Counted from the first letter of the stretch, positions 1 through 8,399 are shown. The stretch is 64,000 bases of DNA from Microbacterium invictum (GCF_034421375.1 NZ_CP139779.1:1922001-1986000), one strand, 5' to 3'. The notes: generated by a model not told the origin, from the sequence alone. Numbers and translations: made by a program.

Positions 1-835
1 TCCACAGCGACTGGTGGGTGTGCATGCCCGAGCCGTTGTCGCCGAAGAGGGGCTTGGGCATGAAGGTCGCGACCTTGCCCCACTGCTCGGCGGTGTTCTT
101 GACGATGTACTTGAACTTCAGGATGTCATCCGCCGCGTGCACCATCGTGTCGAAGCGGTAGTTGATCTCCTGCTGGCCGCCGGTGCCCACCTCGTGGTGC
201 GCCCGCTCGAGCTGCAGGCCCGACTCGATGAGCTTGAGGCTGATGTCGTCGCGCAGATCGGCGGTCTTGTCCACGGGGGAGACGGGGAAGTAGCCGCCCT
301 TGTACGGGGTCTTGTTGGCCAGGTTGCCGCCCTCTTCGACCCGGCCGGTGTTCCAGGCGCCCTCTTCGGAGTCCACCGAGTAGAAGCTGGAGTTCTGCTT
401 CACCTCGTAGCGGACGTCGTCGAAGATGTAGAACTCGGCCTCGGGAGCGAAGAACGCGGTGTCGGCGATGCCCGTGGAGGCGAGGTACTTCTCGGCCTTC
501 TTGGCGACCTGACGCGGGTCCTTGGCGTAGATCTCACCGTTGCGCGGGTTGTAGATGTCGAAGACCATCACGAGCGTCTTCGCCTCGCGGAACGGGTCGA
601 GGTACGCCGTCGACACGTCGGGGATGAGCTGCATGTCGGACTCGTGGATGTTCGCGAACCCACGGATCGAGGAGCCGTCGAACAGCTGCCCGACGGTGAA
701 GAACTCCTCGTCGACGGTGGCGGCCGGGATGTTGAAGTGCTGCTGCACACCAGGGAGGTCCGTGAAACGGATGTCGAGGAACTTGACGTCCTCGTCCTTG
801 ATGAACCGCAGCACCTCGGATGAATCACTGAACAT
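1..835 (-). CDS. glnA: Glutamine synthetase type I, partial (C-terminal part off window)
   Basis: Catalyses ATP-dependent amidation of glutamate to glutamine, the main ammonium-assimilation step, in the cytoplasm as a dodecamer. The 278 visible codons start with MFSDSSEVLRFI and carry the beta-grasp N-terminal domain, the GSSIRGF segment, the FFAPEAEFYIFD metal/active-site segment and the NGSGMHTHQSLW loop, as in type I enzymes. The adenylylation-site region lies beyond the left window edge. The ATG is preceded by CTCTGGAG. A GlnR-type operator lies about 75-110 bases upstream, so nitrogen control is likely. The upstream neighbour (RDD protein) is divergent. Confidence 0.97.
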   Translation of the reverse strand, partial: MFSDSSEVLRFIKDEDVKFLDIRFTDLPGVQQHFNIPAATVDEEFFTVGQLFDGSSIRGFANIHESDMQLIPDVSTAYLDPFREAKTLVMVFDIYNPRNGEIYAKDPRQVAKKAEKYLASTGIADTAFFAPEAEFYIFDDVRYEVKQNSSFYSVDSEEGAWNTGRVEEGGNLANKTPYKGGYFPVSPVDKTADLRDDISLKLIESGLQLERAHHEVGTGGQQEINYRFDTMVHAADDILKFKYIVKNTAEQWGKVATFMPKPLFGDNGSGMHTHQSLW

Positions 836-907
836 GGAGACTCCAGAGGTAGGGCATCGGGAACTGCCGCCCGTCGAGCGGGCCTGGTGGCACGGTATCG
901 GCAGGGG

Positions 908-945
908 ATTGCCCGACCGTGACACCTTTGTTTCCGGCATGTTAC
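908..945 (-). promoter_or_regulatory. Putative GlnR box (four half-sites) upstream of glnA
   Basis: Read on the minus strand the site is GTAAC, 6 nt, GAAAC, 6 nt, GTCAC, 6 nt, GCAAT, with all three spacers exactly 6 nt. This matches the published actinobacterial GlnR consensus gTnAc-n6-GaAAc repeated twice; the last half-site is degenerate. The location, upstream of glnA, is the classical GlnR target. GlnR itself is not in the window, so the regulator is inferred. Confidence 0.75.
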
Positions 946-959
946 GCGCCCGGCGCGGG

Positions 960-965
960 TAGGGT
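960..965 (+). promoter_or_regulatory. -10 box TAGGGT, leaderless promoter of the RDD gene
   Basis: TAGGGT lies 6 nt before the GTG start at 972, so transcription would begin at or next to the start codon. No Shine-Dalgarno sequence is present in the gap. Confidence 0.55.
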
Positions 966-971
966 GGAATC

Positions 972-1364
972 GTGGTCGCCAGCGCACAGGACTATCCCGG
1001 AGAGCGGCTGGGGCGCCCCCGCGAGGGCGCCGGATCGATCGGTCGCCTCGGCCGCCGGGTGGGCGCGCTGTTCATCGACTACGGCGCCGCATACCTGATC
1101 TCGGGCTTCTTCGGCTGGGACGCCCTGGCGATTCTGCTGATCTTCGGCGCGATCCAGATCGTCTTCCTTCCGACCCTTCAGGGGAGCCCCGGGCACCGCA
1201 TCTTCGGGATGCGACTGGTGCGCCTCGACGGCGGGTGGGTCGGCCTCTGGCGGCCGGTGCTGCGCACCATCCTGCTCATCCTCGTCATCCCCGCCGTGAT
1301 CTGGGATGCCGACCAGCGGGGCCTCCACGACAAGGCGGCGGGCACCGTCCTCATCCGCGACTGA
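972..1364 (+). CDS. RDD family membrane protein
   Basis: A 130-residue protein with the RDD domain layout: an Arg-Asp containing first membrane segment (FIDYGAAYLISGFF), a second hydrophobic segment, the GSPGHRIFGMRLVRLDGG loop, a third segment (LLILVIPAVIW) and a short tail. Family function is unknown; some RDD proteins have been linked to ion or solute transport. It begins at GTG 972 with a TAGGGT box 6 nt upstream. In M. tuberculosis a homologous small RDD gene also sits beside glnA1 and the DUF4191 gene. It converges on the DUF4191 gene with a 19-base gap. Confidence 0.9.
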   Translation: MVASAQDYPGERLGRPREGAGSIGRLGRRVGALFIDYGAAYLISGFFGWDALAILLIFGAIQIVFLPTLQGSPGHRIFGMRLVRLDGGWVGLWRPVLRTILLILVIPAVIWDADQRGLHDKAAGTVLIRD

Positions 1365-1383
1365 CGTCGGCGGATGCCCTGGC

Positions 1384-2094
1384 TCAGCGGGGACGCGGGG
1401 CGCGCACGCGCTGCGGGTCGATGCCCTTCGGGATCGGGAGCGACGCGACCGACTGCGACACGGAGTCCATCCGCTTGATGACGGCCGCCATGGTGGCGCG
1501 GTCGATCTTCTTCGGGAGGGACTTGATGGCCGGCGCGAGCTTGCCGATCGGCACCTCGTCCGCGCCGTGGCCGACATAGAGCACGGTGACCGGAACACCG
1601 GATGCCACGCGCTGCGCCTTGCCGCGCTCTTCGTTGACGAGTCGGGTGAGGCGGCCGCGCGCCCCTTCACCGACGATGACGATGCCCCCGCGGCCGATCG
1701 CGCGGTAGACCGCCTCCTGGGTCTTGGGGTTGATGCCCACCGGCATCTCGGACGCACGCCAACGCCGGCCCAGCGCGCTGGAGAGCACGTAGCCGGTGGC
1801 GCCGGGCATGCCGTCGATCTTGCGGTACATCGCCTTCGTCGATAGTCGCGTCATCGACATCAGCGCCGCGAGGATGCCGAACATGAACCCCGTGACACCC
1901 CAGAGGATGATGCTCCAGATCGCTCCCGGAGGGATGAGCGCGCCGATCGCGACACCGAGCAGCGTTCCGCCGATCAGAATGCCGACGAGCGCCCAGGGGA
2001 GCCAGCGGTAGGCCTGAGCGGTGAAGGTGTACAGGGTGCGGATCTGAGAGAAGAACCCGGGACGCTTCTCGGGAGCGGTACTGCGTGCGGCCAT
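1384..2094 (-). CDS. DUF4191 family membrane protein
   Basis: A 236-residue protein that matches DUF4191: a basic N-terminus, two adjacent transmembrane helices (about residues 33-55 and 58-82), then a cytoplasmic domain with ALGRRWRASEMPVGINPKTQ and a basic segment (RLTRLVNEERGKAQRV). Function is unknown. In M. tuberculosis the family member (Rv2219) lies between lipA and glnA1; here lipA is not adjacent. The ATG has a TAGTCT box 6 nt upstream and no clear Shine-Dalgarno sequence. Confidence 0.9.
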   Translation of the reverse strand: MAARSTAPEKRPGFFSQIRTLYTFTAQAYRWLPWALVGILIGGTLLGVAIGALIPPGAIWSIILWGVTGFMFGILAALMSMTRLSTKAMYRKIDGMPGATGYVLSSALGRRWRASEMPVGINPKTQEAVYRAIGRGGIVIVGEGARGRLTRLVNEERGKAQRVASGVPVTVLYVGHGADEVPIGKLAPAIKSLPKKIDRATMAAVIKRMDSVSQSVASLPIPKGIDPQRVRAPRPR

Positions 2095-2100
2095 GATTCC

Positions 2101-2106
2101 AGACTA
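2101..2106 (-). promoter_or_regulatory. -10 box TAGTCT, leaderless promoter of the DUF4191 gene
   Basis: On the minus strand TAGTCT ends 6 nt before the ATG at 2094. It fits the leaderless pattern repeated in this window. Confidence 0.55.
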
Positions 2107-2215
2107 CCTTTCCGGTCCCCGCGACCTCTCCTGCACAAGGCGGGGAGAGAGCCTGTTCTCCACAGTTCGACGGTCGGTGAGAGAAGGGAAACGCGGTGCG
2201 GGGGAGTCTGGGGCG

Positions 2216-3541
2216 ATGGCGATCGATTCGGCGCATGCCCTGCTGCGGTCCCTCCGACCGGTGCGGCGGGTGGATGACACCTCGGCGCCGTGGACCGGAG
2301 AGGTGGTCCGCGACCCCAGCGGTGACGCCTGCCTTCTGGTGGACGTCAACGAGCTCGGCGAGGGCTGGGCAGGATGGCGCATCGCGGATTCGGAGCACCT
2401 TCTCGCACCGCGCGACATCGTCCGCACACCGTCGGGTCATGCCGCACTGTTCCCCCTCTGCGCGGAACGGCTCATCGACGTCGTGCGGCGGCGTGTCGAC
2501 GACCGCGATCCTCTGTCGGCGGGGGAGGCCCTGACCGTCGCGGTCAGTGTGCTGCGTGGCCATCTCGACGCCGAGACCGTTTCCGGCTCGGCGGAGGGGA
2601 GCTGGTGGCTCACCGACGATGGTCGCCCCGTGCTGGCACTTCGCTCCACCGGGGTCTCTGAGTCCGCAGAGATCCTGCGACTGCTCGCGGCCCGCTTCCC
2701 GTCCTGGGGCGAGGTTTTCGGCGACGTGCTCGCCGCGCTGGGACGGGAGCGTCTCTCGGATCGCGATGCGGGGAGCTTGGAGGAGCGGATGTTCGCGTTG
2801 GCTCAGCCGCAGCCACTACGCATCAGGGCGACGAGGGGGTCGCCGGCGATGCGGGACGCTGATCCCGGGGTCTCGGCCCGTCCGGTGGCAACCAGGATGG
2901 GGACGCGCGCCGCCGCTCGTGCCGCCGCCGGCGAAGCCCCGGGACAGGGGCTGCTCAGGCGCATCTCTACGCTGATGGACCGTGAACTGGGCGATGCGGT
3001 CTCGAAAGCGACCACGGGGGTATGGCGGGCTGCCCGAGAGCGAGGGCCTCGATCCCGCCGCCGCGGACTCGTCATCGCGGCCGGCGCGTCCGCGGTGGTG
3101 CTCGCCATCGGGCTCTCCTGGCCGAGCGACACGGAGCCGCCGTCCGCGGCCGAGCCCGTCGCCACGGTGTCGCAGACCGCCCCCTCGGCGCCCCTGCCGC
3201 AGCCCTCCGATGCCGCCTCCACCGCTCCGGCGGCTGCGGCGGCCGCCACGGATCTGGTGGCCCTGACCGACGGACTCCTGACCTCTCGGGCAGCCTGCGG
3301 GAGCGACCCGCAGTGCCTGGAATCGGTCATGGCTGATCCGGTGCGCGCGCTGCCGCCCGGGCCATCCGACCTCCCGAGCAGCGCGCGGACCGTGACGTTC
3401 CTCGACGATCTCGGGGGCGCCGCCGTGCTGCGGGTCGACGGGCACGCCACGGCGGAAGCCGCGTCTCAGCTGGTGATCATCGTGAAGATCGGCGAGCGGT
3501 GGCTCATCCGTGACATCCACGACGCGGGGGCGACACCGTGA
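2216..3541 (+). CDS. Unrecognised single-pass membrane protein, possible degenerate kinase fold
   Basis: Not confidently recognised. The 441-residue product has an N-terminal cytoplasmic part (to about residue 280), one membrane helix (about 283-302, LVIAAGASAVVLAIGLSW), a Pro/Ala/Thr-rich linker and an outer C-terminal domain ending IGERWLIRDIHDAG. Residues about 85-140 (SAGEALTVAVSVLRGHLD, then LTDDGRPVLAL) resemble the catalytic-loop and activation-segment regions of Ser/Thr kinases, but no HRD..N or DFG motif is intact, so a pseudokinase is only a guess. ATG 2216 is preceded by GGGGGAGTCTGG; the longer reading frame from 2093 lacks such a site. The gene ends inside a strong terminator hairpin. 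It occupies the place of lipBA in the M. tuberculosis order. Confidence 0.75.
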   Translation: MAIDSAHALLRSLRPVRRVDDTSAPWTGEVVRDPSGDACLLVDVNELGEGWAGWRIADSEHLLAPRDIVRTPSGHAALFPLCAERLIDVVRRRVDDRDPLSAGEALTVAVSVLRGHLDAETVSGSAEGSWWLTDDGRPVLALRSTGVSESAEILRLLAARFPSWGEVFGDVLAALGRERLSDRDAGSLEERMFALAQPQPLRIRATRGSPAMRDADPGVSARPVATRMGTRAAARAAAGEAPGQGLLRRISTLMDRELGDAVSKATTGVWRAARERGPRSRRRGLVIAAGASAVVLAIGLSWPSDTEPPSAAEPVATVSQTAPSAPLPQPSDAASTAPAAAAAATDLVALTDGLLTSRAACGSDPQCLESVMADPVRALPPGPSDLPSSARTVTFLDDLGGAAVLRVDGHATAEAASQLVIIVKIGERWLIRDIHDAGATP

Positions 3542-3560
3542 TCACGATGTCGCCCCCGCG
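3523..3560. terminator. Bidirectional terminator between convergent genes
   Basis: CGCGGGGGCGACA (3523-3535) pairs perfectly with TGTCGCCCCCGCG (3548-3560), a 13-bp stem with a 12-nt loop that holds the palindrome CGTGATCACG. TTGTT follows on the plus strand. It covers the stop codon of the membrane-protein gene and precedes the end of sucB. Confidence 0.75.
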
Positions 3561-3577
3561 TTGTTCAGATGCGCGGA

Positions 3578-5377
3578 TCACATGCCGAGGTCGCCCTCGA
3601 AGTCCGCCTCTTCGAGACGGGCCTTCACGGCGCCGAGGAAGCGCGCGGCGTCGGCTCCGTCGATGACACGGTGGTCGTAGGACAGGGCGAGGTAGACGTA
3701 GGACCGGACCGAGATCGCGTCACGACCGTCGACCGACACGACGCCCGGGCGCTTGACCACGATGCCCGTGCCGAGGATCGCCGATTGCGGCAGGAACACG
3801 ACCGGCGTATCGAACAGCGCACCCCGCGAACCGGTGTTCGTGAGCGTGAACGTGCCGCCAGCGAGCTCGTCGGGCTTCAGCTTGTTGTCGCGCGTGCGCG
3901 CGGCGAGGTCGGCGATCTCGTGGGCGATCTGCGCCAGATTCTTCGTCGCCGCGTCACGCAGGACGGGAGTGAGCAGACCGCGCTCCGTGTCCACGGCGAT
4001 CGAGAGGTTCTCGGTCGGCGGGTACACGATGTTCGTACCGTCGACCGTGCTGTTGATGACCGGGAACGCCTGCAGCGCCTCCGCCGCGGCGAGGGCGAAG
4101 AACGGCAGGAAGGACAGCTTGTCGCCCGTCTTGGACTGGAACTCGCCCTTCACGCGGTCGCGGAAGCCGGAGAGCTTGGTGACATCCACCTCGACGACGG
4201 TGGTGAGCTGTGCCGTCGCCTGCATCGATGCCACTGCGCGCTCGGCGAGAACCTTGCGCAGACGCGACATCGGCTGGGTCGTCCCGCGCAGCGGCGAGAC
4301 CTCCAGCGGGGTGCGGGCGGGAGCAGCGGGGGCCGACGGGGCGGCGGTCGCAGCCGGCGCCTTGGCGTCTTCGGCCGCCTTGAGGACATCCTCCTTGCGG
4401 ATGCGACCGCCGACACCGGTGCCCTTCACGGATGCCAGATCGACGCCCTGCTGCTGAGCGAGGCGGCGCACGAGCGGAGTGACGTAGGCCACCTCGTCGT
4501 CGTTGGAGGACGCAGCCGCAGGGGCTGACGACGGCGCACTCGAGGGCGACGGCTCCTGCTCGGTGGCGACACCGGTCGAGACCGGCGCGTGCGCGACGAC
4601 CTTCTCGGGAACGGGAGCGACCTCGGCCGGCTTCTGCGCGGGCGCAGGCTCGGCGGGCTTCTCCTCCGCGGCGGGCGCGGACTCGGCAGGCTTCTCCTCC
4701 GCCGCCGGGGCCTCCTGAGCGGGCGCGGGCGCGGCACCGTCGCCGATGCGGGCGAGAGCCGAGCCGACGGCGATCGTCTCGTCCTCTTGGACGAGGATCT
4801 CCTGCAGCACGCCCTTGACGGGGGAGGGGATCTCGGTGTCGACCTTGTCGGTGGAGATTTCCAGCAGCGGCTCGTCGACCTCGACGTTGTCGCCGACCTG
4901 CTTCAGCCAGCGGGTGACCGTGCCCTCGGTGACGCTCTCACCGAGCTCGGGAAGGACGACCTCGGTGCCGGCTCCGGCGGTCGCATCGGCGGGAGCGGCC
5001 TGAGCGGGCGCGGCCGGGCCGTCGTCGGCGGGGCCATCGGCGGGCTCCGCCTGTGCCGCCGGCTCCTCGGCCTGCGCAGGCTCCGCAGGAGCGGGTTCCT
5101 CCTGGGCGTCTTCCGGAGCCGGCTCATCGCCGCCGCCGGAACCGTCGCCGATCTTGGCGAGGACGGCGCCGACCTCGACGGTCTCGTCCTCGTCGACCAG
5201 GATCTCCTCGATCACACCGCTGATGGGGGAGGGGATCTCGGTGTCGACCTTGTCCGTGGAGATCTCGAGGAGCCCCTCGTCGGCCTGCACGGTGTCACCG
5301 ACCTTCTTGAGCCAGCGGGTGACCGTTCCCTCTGTGACGCTCTCGCCGAGCGCGGGGAGGACCACGGATGTGCTCAT
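3578..5377 (-). CDS. sucB: Dihydrolipoamide acyltransferase (E2 of 2-oxoacid dehydrogenase)
   Basis: Transfers acyl groups from lipoyl-lysine to CoA in the 2-oxoglutarate/pyruvate dehydrogenase complex. The 599-residue protein has two lipoyl domains, each with the EISTDKVDTEIPSP motif (lipoyl lysines K43 and K178), long Ala/Pro/Glu linkers, an E3-binding domain (about 296-333, TPLVRRLAQQQGVDLASVKG) and a catalytic domain ending in YDHRVIDG, with His569 and Asp573 as the active-site pair. In Corynebacteriales and relatives this protein serves as the E2 of pyruvate dehydrogenase and the succinyltransferase activity resides in OdhA/Kgd, so 'sucB' may overstate substrate identity. The ATG has GAAGGAG 9 nt upstream. 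The lipoylation genes lipB/lipA are not next to it. Confidence 0.95.
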   Translation of the reverse strand: MSTSVVLPALGESVTEGTVTRWLKKVGDTVQADEGLLEISTDKVDTEIPSPISGVIEEILVDEDETVEVGAVLAKIGDGSGGGDEPAPEDAQEEPAPAEPAQAEEPAAQAEPADGPADDGPAAPAQAAPADATAGAGTEVVLPELGESVTEGTVTRWLKQVGDNVEVDEPLLEISTDKVDTEIPSPVKGVLQEILVQEDETIAVGSALARIGDGAAPAPAQEAPAAEEKPAESAPAAEEKPAEPAPAQKPAEVAPVPEKVVAHAPVSTGVATEQEPSPSSAPSSAPAAASSNDDEVAYVTPLVRRLAQQQGVDLASVKGTGVGGRIRKEDVLKAAEDAKAPAATAAPSAPAAPARTPLEVSPLRGTTQPMSRLRKVLAERAVASMQATAQLTTVVEVDVTKLSGFRDRVKGEFQSKTGDKLSFLPFFALAAAEALQAFPVINSTVDGTNIVYPPTENLSIAVDTERGLLTPVLRDAATKNLAQIAHEIADLAARTRDNKLKPDELAGGTFTLTNTGSRGALFDTPVVFLPQSAILGTGIVVKRPGVVSVDGRDAISVRSYVYLALSYDHRVIDGADAARFLGAVKARLEEADFEGDLGM

Positions 5378-5471
5378 GGGCTTGTCTCCTTCGGGGTTGC
5401 CGATGTCTTGTCTAGCTTAGTGATGCGCCCGCAGGACCGCGTCAGGTCCGCGGCGGCGCGACGTGCAATGG

Positions 5472-6860
5472 TCACAGCGCGTGCAGCGGCTTGCCGGCCA
5501 GGGCGAGAAAGGCCTCGCCGAGCGCTTCGCTCTGCGTGGGGTGGGCATGCACGAAGGGAGCGATGTCTTCGGGGTGGGCTTCCCACGCAACGGCCAGCTG
5601 GCCCTCGGTGATGAGCTCTCCCACGCGGTCGCCGATGAGATGGACGCCGATGACCGGTCCGTCCTTGAGACGGACGACCTTCACCAGGCCCCCGGTGCCG
5701 ATGATCTCGCTCTTGGCGTTGCCGGCGAGGTTGTACTCGACGGACTGCACCGCGTCCGCACCGTGCACGTCGACCGCCCGCGCCTCGGTCACCCCGACCG
5801 AAGCCACTTCGGGGTGCGAGTACGCGACCCGGGGGATGAGCTGCTCGGGCACGACCACGGGGCTCTGCCCGGCGATCGTCTCGGCGACGAAGATGCCCTG
5901 CTGGAAGCTGCGGTGCGCCAGCTGGAGTCCCGGCACGATGTCGCCGACGGCGAAGACATGGGGGGCGCTGGTCTGGAGGCGCTCGTCGGTGACGACGAAT
6001 CCGCGATCGAGGGCGACCCCGGCCTCTTCCAGACCCAGATCCGCCGTGACGGGGCCGCGTCCGACGGCGACCAGCAGGTAGTCCGCCGAGAACTGCGTCC
6101 CATCCTCGAGCGAGACGGTCACACCGTCGGCGGTCTGGGTGGCGGTGGCGAACCGGACGCCGAGCGAGAAGCCGATCCCGCGGCGGCGGAAGGCGCGCTC
6201 GAGCGCCTTGCTCATCGCGGCATCCTCGGCGGGCACCAGGTGGTCCAGCCCCTCGACGATGGTCACCTCGACGCCGAAGGAGCGCCAGACGCTGGCGAAC
6301 TCGACGCCGATCACGCCTCCGCCGAGAATGATCACCCGCTCGGGGATCTCCTCCAGCTGCAGGGCCTGGTCGCTGGTGAGGATGCGGCCGCCGATCTCCA
6401 ACCCCGGCAGCGTGCGGCTGTACGACCCGGTGGCCAGGACCACATCGGTACCGCGGTAGACGGTGTCGCCCACCCGCACCGCGGGACCGGCCTCGAGGCG
6501 CCCCTCGCCGTCGACCACGCGGATGCCGCGTGCCTTCAGCAGGCTCTGGAGTCCCCGGTACTTCTTCTCGACGATGCCTTCGCGGTAGGCGCGCACCCGG
6601 GCCGGGTCGATGCCGCGCAACTCCGCGTCGACCCCGATCTCCGCCGCACCGCGAACGACGTCGGCGACCTCGCCGGCGCGGATGAGGGCCTTGGTCGGGA
6701 TGCACCCGCGGTGCAGGCAGGTGCCGCCCACCTTGTCCTTCTCCACGACGATCACGGACTTGCCGAGCTCGGCGGCGCGGAGCGCGGCCGCATAGCCGCC
6801 GCTCCCGCCGCCGAGGACGACGATATCCGCCGTGGTCTCCGACGTCGCCTCGGCGCTCAT
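5472..6860 (-). CDS. lpdA: Dihydrolipoyl dehydrogenase (E3)
   Basis: Flavoprotein that reoxidises dihydrolipoamide with NAD+. The 462-residue product opens with the FAD-binding GGGSGGYAAALRAAELG, has the redox disulfide GGTCLHRGCIPTK (about residues 45-57), an NAD-binding ILGGGVIGVEFA fold, an AVGDIVPG FAD segment, and the catalytic His-Glu pair in HAHPTQSEALGEA near the C-terminus. Its ATG overlaps the pepA stop (ATGA), and sucB begins 94 bases downstream, so E3 and E2 are transcribed in the same direction. A TAAGCT box in the lpdA-sucB gap may give sucB its own promoter. Confidence 0.97.
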   Translation of the reverse strand: MSAEATSETTADIVVLGGGSGGYAAALRAAELGKSVIVVEKDKVGGTCLHRGCIPTKALIRAGEVADVVRGAAEIGVDAELRGIDPARVRAYREGIVEKKYRGLQSLLKARGIRVVDGEGRLEAGPAVRVGDTVYRGTDVVLATGSYSRTLPGLEIGGRILTSDQALQLEEIPERVIILGGGVIGVEFASVWRSFGVEVTIVEGLDHLVPAEDAAMSKALERAFRRRGIGFSLGVRFATATQTADGVTVSLEDGTQFSADYLLVAVGRGPVTADLGLEEAGVALDRGFVVTDERLQTSAPHVFAVGDIVPGLQLAHRSFQQGIFVAETIAGQSPVVVPEQLIPRVAYSHPEVASVGVTEARAVDVHGADAVQSVEYNLAGNAKSEIIGTGGLVKVVRLKDGPVIGVHLIGDRVGELITEGQLAVAWEAHPEDIAPFVHAHPTQSEALGEAFLALAGKPLHAL

Positions 6861-8329
6861 CGGGTGGCCTCGGTCTGCAGCAGACGCAGAAGACTGCGGA
6901 CGGTCGCCCCGGTCGGGCCCTTGTCGGTGAATCCGAATCCGCCGCCCTTATTCATGCCCACCCCGGCGATGTCGAGGTGGATCCACGGGATGCGCTGCTC
7001 GCTGTCGGACGCGGTGCGGCCGACGAAGTGGCGGAGGAACAGGCCGGCGAAGAGCGACCCGCCCGCAGGGTCACCGATCTTGGCGTTCTGGAGATCGGCG
7101 ATCGGCGAGTCGAGCTCGTCGACCATGTGCGCGGGGAGGGGGAGCTGCCAGGCGAGCTCTGCGACGTCTCCGGCAGCCGCGAGGTACCGCGCGACGGCCT
7201 CGTCGTCGCCCATGACGCCCGTGTGACGGGTTCCCAGGGCGATGGTGATGGCGCCGGTGAGGGTCGCCACGTCGATCAGCAGGTCGGGGTTCTCACGGCT
7301 GGCCGCCACCAGGCCGTCCGCGAGGACGAGACGCCCCTCGGCATCGGTGTTGAGAACCTCCACGGTCGTGCCGTCGGCGATGCGCACGACGTCACCGGGG
7401 CGGGTGGCGCGGCCGGAGGGCATGTTGTCGGCGACCGCGAGCCAGCCGGTGACGCGCACCGGCAGCTGCTGGGCCGCGGCCGCGCGGACGACCGCCAGGA
7501 CGGTCGCGGCGCCGCACATGTCGTACTTCATCCCCACCATCGATGCCGCCGGCTTCAGCGAGAGCCCCCCGGTGTCGAAGGTGATGCCCTTGCCGACGAG
7601 CGCGACATGGCGCGTCGCACCGGAGGGCGAGTAGTCCAGGCGCACGAGTCGGGGCGGGCGGTCCGACCCCTGACCCACACCCAGGATGCCGCCGAACCCG
7701 CCCTCGCGCAGCGCGGTCTCGTCCCATACCGTCACCTCGACGGGAAGGTCCGCAACCTCCTCGCCCGCGCGGGCGGCGAGATCGGCGGGACCCAACCACT
7801 CCGCCGGGATCGAGACGAGATCCTTGACGAGGGCGACGGCCGACGCTGTGGCGGTGACCGCAGCGAGCGAAGCCGGGTCGAGGTCATCCGTCCCGCGCAG
7901 GATCACGCGATTCGCGCGGCGCTTGGGTCCGTCCGCCTTGTACCCGTCGAAACGGTAGCCGCCGAGGACGGCGCCCTCCGCGGCGGCGAGGAGGTGCTCG
8001 GCGGCGAAGGGCACGGCGACGACGACGGTGTCGAATCCGGTCAGACTGCGCAGGGCCGCGCCGACGGCGTCACGCACCGCTGCCGAATCCGGGGCGGCTC
8101 CCGTACCCACGACGGCGAGCGGTCGCGGGGTCACATCGGGTGCGTAGACCCGTTGGAACGAGCCGGGCGAACCGCTGAACCCGGTCGCCAGGAGTGCGTC
8201 TTGCAGGCCCGGGAAGTCCGCCAACGATGGGGCGGCATCGCCCTCGACCGGGGGCAGCGCGATGACGACGGCGTCTGCGTCGATCTCGGAGAGGGGGGCG
8301 GAACGGTATTCGAGGTCGGGGAACGACAT
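6857..8329 (-). CDS. pepA: Leucyl aminopeptidase (M17)
   Basis: Cytosolic dimetallo-aminopeptidase that removes N-terminal residues from peptides. The 490-residue protein has the M17 metal-binding core: VGKGITFDTGGLSLKP, KYDMCGAATVL and the signature NTDAEGRLVLADGL, with a variable N-terminal macro-like domain. Two ATGs are available, 8338 and 8329. A TAGGAT -10 box at 8337-8342 overlaps the first and lies 7 nt before the second, so 8329 (MSFPDLEY) is the likely leaderless start. It is divergent from the PAC2 gene and translationally coupled to lpdA. Confidence 0.95.
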   Translation of the reverse strand: MSFPDLEYRSAPLSEIDADAVVIALPPVEGDAAPSLADFPGLQDALLATGFSGSPGSFQRVYAPDVTPRPLAVVGTGAAPDSAAVRDAVGAALRSLTGFDTVVVAVPFAAEHLLAAAEGAVLGGYRFDGYKADGPKRRANRVILRGTDDLDPASLAAVTATASAVALVKDLVSIPAEWLGPADLAARAGEEVADLPVEVTVWDETALREGGFGGILGVGQGSDRPPRLVRLDYSPSGATRHVALVGKGITFDTGGLSLKPAASMVGMKYDMCGAATVLAVVRAAAAQQLPVRVTGWLAVADNMPSGRATRPGDVVRIADGTTVEVLNTDAEGRLVLADGLVAASRENPDLLIDVATLTGAITIALGTRHTGVMGDDEAVARYLAAAGDVAELAWQLPLPAHMVDELDSPIADLQNAKIGDPAGGSLFAGLFLRHFVGRTASDSEQRIPWIHLDIAGVGMNKGGGFGFTDKGPTGATVRSLLRLLQTEATR

Positions 8330-8336
8330 GGGTTCC

Positions 8337-8342
8337 ATCCTA
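8337..8342 (-). promoter_or_regulatory. -10 box TAGGAT, leaderless promoter of pepA-lpdA
   Basis: On the minus strand TAGGAT ends 7 nt before ATG 8329 and overlaps the alternative ATG at 8338, which decides the pepA start. Confidence 0.55.
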
Positions 8343-8399
8343 AGGAGCGGTGTTCGCTGTCAGCGGCAGGGGCCCGGCTCGCGGTGTCGCTCCGACTCG

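Noticed and set aside
1352..1376. Inverted repeat CATCCGC/GCGGATG between RDD and DUF4191 genes as a terminator
   Set aside because: The stem is only 7 bp with an 11-nt loop, overlaps coding sequence and has no T-run; GGATG-type words are very common in this genome.
5463..7226. Plus-strand open frame of 587 codons opposite lpdA and pepA
   Set aside because: Mirror of two clear enzymes with intact catalytic motifs on the minus strand; its composition is typical of an antisense shadow.
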